Shown here: positions 58,392 to 64,000 of the stretch, piece after piece | How positions within the stretch are numbered: the first letter of the stretch is position 1 | Layout of the letters: each line of letters begins with the position of its first letter | DNA from: Streptomyces sp. NBC_01224 | Lineage (GTDB): Bacteria; Actinomycetota; Actinomycetes; Streptomycetales; Streptomycetaceae | DNA length: 64,000 bases | Assembly (NCBI RefSeq): GCF_036002945.1 | Contig: NZ_CP108529.1 | Span: 4,955,001 to 5,019,000, forward strand | Direction of reading: 5' to 3' | Made by a program: the position numbers and the translations under genes | Notes under the pieces: model-generated | Database searches by the model: none | Seen by the model: only the letters and a program-made list of their open reading frames with translations | Told to the model about the DNA's origin: nothing

Positions 58392-59519
58392 GTGGCTGAA
58401 TCCATCGCACGGGATCGTCTGCCGACCGTCGGGGTGCGACGGAGCGGACCGTTGATCGTGACCGAGGATGTGGAACTCCTCGATGATCTGCTGCGGCTGT
58501 GCGCGGCCGCCGGAGCGGAACCAGAAGTTCATCACTCGTTGCCCGAACGCAGAGGCGGCTGGGAGCAGGCCCCGATGGTTCTCGTGGGAGACGATGCCGC
58601 CCAGCGGTGCCGCGGAGCGGCACGCAGGCGCGGTGTGATGCTCGTAGGCCGGGACCAGGACGCCCCGGATGTCTGGCGTCGCGCCGTGGAGATCGGGGCC
58701 GAATATGTGCTGAGGCTGCCCGATTCGGAGGGCTGGCTCGTCGATCAGATCGCCAATGCGGCGGAAGGCGTGGGCCGGCCGGCACTCACCGTCGGGGTGA
58801 TCGGCGGACGGGGCGGATCCGGCGCATCCACACTGGCCTGCGCCCTCGCGGTGACCGCGGCCAGGGCCGGACGGCGGACCATGCTGATCGACGGTGACCC
58901 GCTCGGCGGGGGCATCGATGTGCTGCTCGGCGGCGAACGGGCCGAGGGAATGAGATGGCCGGATTTCGCCCATTCCAAAGGGCGGGTCGGCGGAGGCGCA
59001 CTGGAAGAGTCGCTGCCCGCACTGCACGGTCTGCGGGTGCTCAGCTGGGGCCGCGACGACTGGGTGGTCATCCCGCCACAGGCCATACAGGCCGTGCTGG
59101 CCGCCGCGCGCAGGCTCGGCGGGGTGGTGGTCGTCGATCTGCCGCGCCGGGTCGACGAGTCGGTGGCCGAGGCGCTCGCACAGCTGGACCTCGGGCTGTT
59201 GGTGGTCCCCGGAGAGCTTCGCGCAGTCGCGGCGGCGAAGCGGGTGGCGTCTATGGCCGGGATGGTGCTGGACGACCTGCGGGTGGTGGCCCGTGGCCCG
59301 TACGCGGCGGGCCTCGACGAGCGGTGGGTGGCGCAGGCGCTGGGGCTGCCACTTGCCGGGGAACTCCCGCTCGACGCCGGGTTGCTGGCCACTCAGGACG
59401 GCGGCACACCGCCCGGCGGCAGTGCGCGCGGTCCACTGGCCAGGTTCTGCGCGGCGTTCTGGGAGCGGGCACTCGCTCCGGAGGCTGCAGGGGGACGCGC
59501 CGGTGGGGGTGTGTCATGA
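58392..59519 (+). CDS. ssd: septum-site-determining (Ssd/CpaE-like) protein
   Basis: A 375-residue protein. Residues 1-120 are receiver-like; from 130 a MinD/ParA-like ATPase fold: VIGGRGGSGASTLACALAVT, LIDGDPLGGGIDVLLGG, VVVDLPRRVDESVAEAL. The deviant Walker A lacks both lysines, as known for Ssd/CpaE types, so ATP hydrolysis is doubtful. It should localise the pilus machinery encoded downstream. GTG 58392 with GGAG in front; ATGA overlap with tadA. Confidence 0.88.
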   Translation: MAESIARDRLPTVGVRRSGPLIVTEDVELLDDLLRLCAAAGAEPEVHHSLPERRGGWEQAPMVLVGDDAAQRCRGAARRRGVMLVGRDQDAPDVWRRAVEIGAEYVLRLPDSEGWLVDQIANAAEGVGRPALTVGVIGGRGGSGASTLACALAVTAARAGRRTMLIDGDPLGGGIDVLLGGERAEGMRWPDFAHSKGRVGGGALEESLPALHGLRVLSWGRDDWVVIPPQAIQAVLAAARRLGGVVVVDLPRRVDESVAEALAQLDLGLLVVPGELRAVAAAKRVASMAGMVLDDLRVVARGPYAAGLDERWVAQALGLPLAGELPLDAGLLATQDGGTPPGGSARGPLARFCAAFWERALAPEAAGGRAGGGVS

Positions 59520-60664
59520 CGGAGACGCTGCTCGACGCCGTACGGCAACGGCTGGCACAGAGCGGCGCGGCGCCGACCCCGGCCGGGGTCGCGGCAGCTC
59601 TTCGGGCCCAGGGACGGCTGCTCGGCGATGCCGAAGTGCTCGGCGCGGCCGATGAGTTGCGCGGCGAGCTGGTCGGCACCGGGGTGCTGGAACCGCTGCT
59701 CGCCGACCCGGCCGTGACGGATGTCCTGGTCTCCGCGCCGGACCGGGTGTGGGTGGACCGGGGCGGCGGGCTCGAACTCACCGGAGTGACCTTTCCGGAC
59801 GCCGCCGCGGTGCGCAGACTGGCACAGCGGCTGGCGGCCGTGGCGGGGCGGCGGCTGGACGACGCCCGGCCCTGGGTGGACGCGCGGCTGCCGGACGGCA
59901 CCCGTATGCATGCCGTGCTGCCGCCGGTGTCCGTCGGCTCGACGTGCCTGTCGCTGCGGGTGGTGCGGCCCAGGGCCTTCTCGCTGACGGAGCTGGTCGC
60001 GGCGGGGACCGTGCCGCCGGGCGGTGACCGGGTACTGAGGGCGTTGGTGGAAGCCCGGGTCTCGTATCTGATCAGTGGGGGGACGGGGGCGGGGAAGACG
60101 ACCCTCTTGTCGAGTCTGCTGGGCGCGGTCGGGGAGCGTGAGCGAATCGTGCTCGCCGAGGACTCGGCGGAGCTGCGGCCGGACCATCCGCATGTGGTGC
60201 GCCTGGAGTCGCGCCCTGCCAACCAGGAGGGGGCGGGGCGAGTGACCCTGAGAGACCTGGTGCGGCAGGCGCTGCGGATGCGGCCCGACCGGCTGGTGGT
60301 CGGGGAGGTGCGGGGCGCCGAGGTCACCGAACTGCTGGCCGCGCTGAACACTGGCCACGAGGGCGGCTGCGGGACGGTTCATGCTAATGCAGCCGAGCAC
60401 GTCCCGGCCCGCCTTGAGGCATTGGGGACGGCGGCGGGACTGGACCGGACGGCACTTCACAGCCAGTTGGCGGCAGCGCTGTCGGTGGTGGTCCATCTCG
60501 TACGGGACCGGGCCGGGCAGCGGCGGATCGCCGAGGTGCAGGTCCTGGAGCGGGATGCGGCTGGGCTGGTGGTGACCGTGCCGGCACTGCGCTGGGGCAC
60601 CGACGGATTTGTGCAGGAGCGGGGCTGGGAACGGCTGCGGTCGATGACCGGGGGTGCGCTGTGA
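59516..60664 (+). CDS. tadA: TadA-like secretion ATPase
   Basis: A 382-residue type II/IV secretion ATPase: Walker A ISGGTGAGKTTLLSSLLG, Asp box LAEDSAELRPDHPHVVRLES, Walker B RPDRLVVGEVRGAEV and His box TGHEGGCGTVHANAAEH. It powers pilus assembly. Coupled on both sides (ATGA, GTGA). Confidence 0.93.
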   Translation: MTETLLDAVRQRLAQSGAAPTPAGVAAALRAQGRLLGDAEVLGAADELRGELVGTGVLEPLLADPAVTDVLVSAPDRVWVDRGGGLELTGVTFPDAAAVRRLAQRLAAVAGRRLDDARPWVDARLPDGTRMHAVLPPVSVGSTCLSLRVVRPRAFSLTELVAAGTVPPGGDRVLRALVEARVSYLISGGTGAGKTTLLSSLLGAVGERERIVLAEDSAELRPDHPHVVRLESRPANQEGAGRVTLRDLVRQALRMRPDRLVVGEVRGAEVTELLAALNTGHEGGCGTVHANAAEHVPARLEALGTAAGLDRTALHSQLAAALSVVVHLVRDRAGQRRIAEVQVLERDAAGLVVTVPALRWGTDGFVQERGWERLRSMTGGAL

Positions 60665-61542
60665 GCGGTGGCGCGACGGTGGGTCTGGCCCCCGGCGCGA
60701 GCTGTGCGGCGGTCTTGTGCGTCGGGGTGGCGGCCTGGCTGGTGGTGGTGCAGGACCAGGGGCGTCGGCGAGCGCGGGTGTTGTTGTTCGACGGGGTGAT
60801 GGAGTCGCCGCTCCGTGAGCGCTGGGAGCAGACTCGGGCTTGGTTCCAGGAGCGATTGCGGGCGCGGCGGGAGTGGCTTTGCCTGCCCGTGGCGCTGGCC
60901 ATCGCCGTGCTGGGGGAATCCGTGCTGCCGGTGCTGGCGGTGGCGGTGGCGGTGCCTCTGGTGCGGCGGTGGCTGCGGAGACGGGCCCTGACGCAGGAGC
61001 GCGAACGCCGGGCCGATGGTGTGGTGGCGCTGTGCGGCGCCGTCGTGGGTGAGCTGCGGGCCGGGCACGAGCCGGGGCAGGCGTTGCTCGTCGCTGTCCA
61101 CGGGACCGGGGTGATGGGAACGGCGGAGGCCGCTGTGTCCGCTGCCGCGCGGTTCGGCGGCGATGTGCCGGGGGCGCTCGGGCAGGCGGCTCGGGAGCCG
61201 GGTCTGGACGGGCTTGCCGGGGTGGCGGCCTGCTGGCGGGTGGCGGTGGACGGCGGGACCGGGCTCGCGGCGGGCCTGGACCGCCTGGAGGGTGCGCTGC
61301 GGGCGGAGCGACGCAGACGGGAGGAGTTACGGGCCCAACTGGCCGGTGCCTGGTCGACGGTGGCTGTGCTGGCGCTGTTGCCGGTGCTGGGGCTGGGTCT
61401 GGGGGCGGCGCTCGGAGCCGATCCACTGAGGGTGCTGCTGCACACGCCGGCCGGGCTGGTCTGTCTGGTGGCGGGTGGGTTGCTGGAAGCGGCCGGGCTT
61501 TGTTGGGCCGGCCGGATCGTACGGGCGGGGGAGGCGGCGTGA
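60661..61542 (+). CDS. tadB: TadB-like membrane protein
   Basis: A 293-residue protein with TM spans near residues 12-30, 75-100, 235-260 and 265-285 and a cytosolic T2SSF-type helical part (VALCGAVVGELRAGHEPGQA, LLVAVHGTGVMGTAEAAVSA). GTG at 60661 (GTGA overlap). Platform protein of the pilus. Confidence 0.88.
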   Translation: MSGGATVGLAPGASCAAVLCVGVAAWLVVVQDQGRRRARVLLFDGVMESPLRERWEQTRAWFQERLRARREWLCLPVALAIAVLGESVLPVLAVAVAVPLVRRWLRRRALTQERERRADGVVALCGAVVGELRAGHEPGQALLVAVHGTGVMGTAEAAVSAAARFGGDVPGALGQAAREPGLDGLAGVAACWRVAVDGGTGLAAGLDRLEGALRAERRRREELRAQLAGAWSTVAVLALLPVLGLGLGAALGADPLRVLLHTPAGLVCLVAGGLLEAAGLCWAGRIVRAGEAA

Positions 61543-62333
61543 ACGGGGTCACCGGCGAAGTCGTTCACCGGGCGGCGGCAGTGTGGGCGGTTCTGGGCAC
61601 GGTCGCGTATCTGGCCCTCGCCCTGGCGAGGCGGCGGCGGAGGCGGACGGTACACCGTCGGGGTGCGGTGCTGCTGGCCATCGGCCCGGAGAGGCGTCGG
61701 CGCGGGCGGACGGTTTCCGGCGCCCGGGTGAAGGAATGGATCGCGCCACTGGGTGCTTTGGCGACAGGAGTGGTCCTGATCGGCGGACTGCCAGGGTTCG
61801 CGGCCGGGCTGGCAGGGGTGTACGGCGCCTGGAGGTGGCAGCGGGCCCGGCGCAGTCGCGAATCGGGGGTCGGCGCTGTGGAAGCGGCGCAGGTCTCACG
61901 TCAACTCCCTTTGGCGGCGGACCTCTTGGCGGCCTGCATTTCTGCCGGAGCCGGGCCCCGAGAGGCAGCGGAGGCGGTGGGGGAATCGCTGGGCGGACCG
62001 GTCGGCATGCGTCTGGCGCGGACGGCCGCGGAGATCCGGCTCGGTGGTGAGCCTGCGGTGGCCTGGGGGCGGTTCGGGGAGATACCGGGCGCGGGTGCGC
62101 TGTCCCGCTGCCTGGACCGGGCGGGATCGACCGGGGCTCCAGCGGCGGAGCCGGTGGCGCGGCTGGCCGAGGCGATGCGGGCGGAGCGGGCGAGCGCGGC
62201 CGTGGCGCGTGCCCAGCGGGCAGGCGTGCTGATCACCGCACCGGTCGGGCTCTGCTTTCTGCCCGCCTTCCTGGCGGTCGGAGTGGCGCCGGTGGTGATC
62301 GGTCTGGCGACCGGCCTGCTTCACAACGGGTGA
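61539..62333 (+). CDS. tadC: TadC-like membrane protein
   Basis: A 264-residue T2SSF-domain protein: AADLLAACISAGAGPREAAE, IPGAGALSRCLDRAGSTGAP and a final TM (APVGLCFLPAFLAVGVAPVV). GTG at 61539 overlaps tadB. It forms the platform with TadB. Confidence 0.88.
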   Translation: MNGVTGEVVHRAAAVWAVLGTVAYLALALARRRRRRTVHRRGAVLLAIGPERRRRGRTVSGARVKEWIAPLGALATGVVLIGGLPGFAAGLAGVYGAWRWQRARRSRESGVGAVEAAQVSRQLPLAADLLAACISAGAGPREAAEAVGESLGGPVGMRLARTAAEIRLGGEPAVAWGRFGEIPGAGALSRCLDRAGSTGAPAAEPVARLAEAMRAERASAAVARAQRAGVLITAPVGLCFLPAFLAVGVAPVVIGLATGLLHNG

Positions 62334-62391
62334 CAGAAAAGTACTAGTAAGTATCTATTCAATATGAATTATGCATTTCGCGGGGGTTGAA

Positions 62392-62592
62392 ATGGCACAG
62401 CGAATCAGGGGCTGGGTGCGGAGCATGGTGCGCCGAGTCCGGTCGGACAACGGAATGACGACATCCGAATATGCGGTGGGGACAATCGCGGCCTGTGCGT
62501 TCGCGGCGGTGCTCTACAAGGTGGTCACCAGCCAGCCGGTCATGTCCGCACTGCAATCACTGCTCAAGGACGCGCTCGATGCGAAGTTCTAG
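62392..62592 (+). CDS. DUF4244 / Flp-type pilin
   Basis: A 66-residue pilin-like protein: short basic leader (RIRGWVRSMVRRVRSDNG), then MTTSEYAVGTIAACAFAAVL with the class III-type cleavage after Gly and Glu at +5, and a TM helix. ATG 62392 behind GGGGG. The gap before it (62334-62391) is AT-rich and may hold an internal promoter. Confidence 0.88.
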   Translation: MAQRIRGWVRSMVRRVRSDNGMTTSEYAVGTIAACAFAAVLYKVVTSQPVMSALQSLLKDALDAKF

Positions 62593-62989
62593 GAGCAGTT
62601 CTGGGGCGTACGCCGGAGGCCGTTCCAGGACCGTGTGCGGGGGCGGAGACCGGGGGGCAGTGACGGCGGAAGCGGCTATGGCGATTCCGGTGCTGGCGGT
62701 GTTCGCCCTGGCGCTGGTCTGGGCGCTGATGGCCGCCTCCGCCCAGATCCGCTGCGTGGACGCGGCCCGGGCCGGGGCGAGGGCGGCGGCCCGCTCGGAA
62801 CCCGAGGCGCAGGTGCTGGAAGCCACTCGTTCGGCGGCACCCGATGGGGCGGAAGTCGCGATGGAGCGGGCCGGGGAGCTGTGGCGGGTACGAGTGGCGG
62901 CGCCGATGCCCGGACCCGGTCCACTGGCCCTCAAGCTCCATGCGGAGGCGGCAGCACTTGCAGAGGACACGGTGGGGGTGACGCTGTGA
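62579..62989 (+). CDS. TadE-like protein
   Basis: A 136-residue TadE-like minor pilin/assembly protein: DRGAVTAEAAMAIPVLAVFA, LALVWALMAASAQIRCVDAA, AARAGARAAARSEPEAQV. ATG 62579 overlaps the pilin gene by 14 bp and has AAGGA in front; GTG 62633 is an alternative. Confidence 0.85.
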   Translation: MRSSRSSSGAYAGGRSRTVCGGGDRGAVTAEAAMAIPVLAVFALALVWALMAASAQIRCVDAARAGARAAARSEPEAQVLEATRSAAPDGAEVAMERAGELWRVRVAAPMPGPGPLALKLHAEAAALAEDTVGVTL

Positions 62990-63492
62990 CCGGGACAGGA
63001 GGGGGAGCCCGGAAGGCCGTCCTCGGGTGGCTGCACAGGAGTGGGGATCACGGTCGGAATCGAGGTCGGGCCCCGGACCGGGACAGAGGCCTGGCGACGG
63101 TGTGGGTGGCGATGACCACGGCCACGTTGTGCGCGGTGTTCGCGGTCGTGCTGGCGCTCGGGCAGGTGATGGTCGCCCGGCACCGGGCCGGCGGTGCGGC
63201 GGACCTGGCAGCGCTGGCCGCGGCCGACCGGGCCCTGCAGGGGCCCGGGGAGGCATGCGGGGCGGCCGAGGATGTGGCTGCGGCACAGGGGGCGGTGGTG
63301 GTCCGGTGCACCGTGCGTGGGGAGATCGCCGATGTGACGGCCCGGGTGAGTTTCGGGCCGTACGAACCGGCGGTCAGGTCCCGGGCCGGCCCTCCGGCGT
63401 CTGCCCCCGGCTCCCCGGATCCGTCGCCTCCGACGGTTCCGGAGGGCCCGGCTCCCCCGGGTCCGGCGGTGCGGACCGGAGGAGTTCGCTGA
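62986..63492 (+). CDS. Rv3654c-like TadE-family protein
   Basis: A 168-residue protein: RGLATVWVAMTTATLCAVFA (TM), VMVARHRAGGAADLAALAAA, CGAAEDVAAAQGAVVVRCTV with two Cys, and a Pro-rich tail. GTG 62986 overlaps the TadE gene (GTGA). Its 3' 119 bp overlap the convergent helicase gene, so the tail may be poorly conserved. Confidence 0.85.
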   Translation: MTGTGGGARKAVLGWLHRSGDHGRNRGRAPDRDRGLATVWVAMTTATLCAVFAVVLALGQVMVARHRAGGAADLAALAAADRALQGPGEACGAAEDVAAAQGAVVVRCTVRGEIADVTARVSFGPYEPAVRSRAGPPASAPGSPDPSPPTVPEGPAPPGPAVRTGGVR

Positions 63493-64000
63493 GGAGGCGC
63501 ACGGCGCCGCGCTTGTGCAGCGGATCGTTGCCGTTGCCGCACTTGGGGGACTGGATGCAGGACGGGCAGCCCGCCTCACATTCGCAGGACGCGATGGCCT
63601 GGCGGGTCGCGGTCAGCCACGTACGGGCGGTGTGGAAGGCCCGCTCGGCGAATCCGGCACCGCCCGGATGACCGTCGTACACGAAGACCGTGGGCAGCAG
63701 GGTGTCCGGGTGCAACGGCACGGAGACGCCACCGATGTCCCATCGGTCGCAGGTGGCGAAGAGCGGCAGCATCCCGATCGATGCGTGCTCCGCGGCGTGC
63801 AGGGCGCCGCCCAGGATCTCCGGGTTGATACGGGCGGCGTCGAGCTGGTCCTGCGTGACCGTCCACCACACGGCGCGTGTGCGCAGAGTGCGGGGCGGCA
63901 GATCCAGTTTGGTCTCGCCGAGGACCTCGCCGCTGATCAGTTTGCGACGCAGGAAGGAGACGACCTGGTTGGTGACTTCCACGGAGCCGTAGCAGAGCCG
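63374..64000 (-). CDS. DEAD/DEAH helicase, C-terminal part (cut by window edge)
   Basis: About 208 residues of a DUF1998-containing helicase: HAAEHASIGMLPLFATCDRW, VFVYDGHPGGAGFAERAFHT and the zinc cluster CECEAGCPSCIQSPKCGNGN. The helicase motifs lie outside the window. It likely corresponds to SCO3550-type helicases next to tad genes. The Pro/Glu-rich tail overlaps the convergent gene. Confidence 0.88.
   Translation of the reverse strand, partial: RLCYGSVEVTNQVVSFLRRKLISGEVLGETKLDLPPRTLRTRAVWWTVTQDQLDAARINPEILGGALHAAEHASIGMLPLFATCDRWDIGGVSVPLHPDTLLPTVFVYDGHPGGAGFAERAFHTARTWLTATRQAIASCECEAGCPSCIQSPKCGNGNDPLHKRGAVRLLSELLRSAPPDPGEPGPPEPSEATDPGSRGQTPEGRPGT

Noticed and set aside
1..64000. CRISPR arrays, rRNA genes or insertion sequences
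   Set aside because: No spaced direct repeats, rRNA sequence or transposase was found.

Overview
The window is about 64 kb of very GC-rich DNA with the hallmarks of a Streptomyces chromosome. Intergenic gaps are short, ATGA/GTGA start-stop overlaps are common, and many starts lie 6-8 nt behind a TANNNT -10 box (leaderless mRNAs). Actinobacterial markers include a WhiB-like gene recognisable as wblA, a core Crp gene and a Tad-like pilus locus. From memory, the order from about 30 kb to the right end (class A PBP, wblA, two ArsA-type ATPases, RidA, NUDIX, MBL, crp, nth, CoA pyrophosphatase, MarP-like protease, hydrolase, holin-like, nhaA, acs, deacetylase-like lipoprotein, Fic-like, HAD, ssd, tad genes, helicase) follows the conserved core around SCO3550-SCO3580 of S. 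coelicolor. It could not be aligned here.

Layout. 0-6 kb: S9 peptidase (cut by the window edge), methyltransferase, SnoaL-like protein, a divergent HxlR regulator/DHA2 exporter pair and a secreted SGNH lipase. 6-9 kb is a decay zone: a response regulator cut after its receiver domain and abutting a cut peptidoglycan-binding-type gene, a frameshifted lipoprotein gene, a small conserved basic protein, an alpha/beta-hydrolase remnant and an FBP-domain (EF-G-binding-type) gene. 9-19 kb is the most unusual region (below). 19-30 kb: epimerase, a second truncated response regulator, a glycosyltransferase/DUF2064/methyltransferase operon, a molybdopterin oxidoreductase with its membrane partner, a polytopic membrane protein, a winged-helix/small-TM/MMPL operon and tRNA-Pro(CGG). 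30-58 kb is the conserved core. 58-64 kb holds the Ssd-TadABC-pilin-TadE-like operon running into the 3' end of a DEAD/H helicase gene.

The stand-out system is a six-gene minus-strand operon (19047 down to 10533). Four of its five junctions overlap or are 1 nt apart; the fifth gap is 15 bp. In transcription order it encodes a class III nucleotide-cyclase-like protein, a STAND/AAA-like NTPase with a HEAT-like helical tail, an SPFH-like plus vWA protein, a TerY-like vWA protein, a PP2C phosphatase and a membrane-anchored atypical Ser/Thr kinase. The C-terminus of the cyclase and the N-terminal part of the NTPase share a short glycine/valine motif (GDVF-x-G-x-K-x-V). This resembles matched amyloid-type signalling motifs that pair bacterial NLR-like ATPases with partner proteins encoded next door. 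Converging on the operon (55 bp between stops) is a plus-strand pair encoding a Pycsar-effector-type membrane protein (PycTM/DUF5706) and a Crp/Fnr-type cyclic-nucleotide-binding regulator. Together these look like a cyclic-nucleotide-linked, phosphorylation-controlled conflict or stress system. That role is inference; the domains and couplings are visible in the sequence.

Other points: two response regulators cut in the same way; a 31-bp perfect hairpin; repeat arrays over stop codons; a collagen-like N-terminus on a hydrolase; a simple-repeat insertion in a SulP-carbonic anhydrase fusion; a Fic-fold protein without the Fic catalytic motif; and two intergenic regions that fit known Streptomyces small RNA loci (6S-like scr3559 and scr3558).
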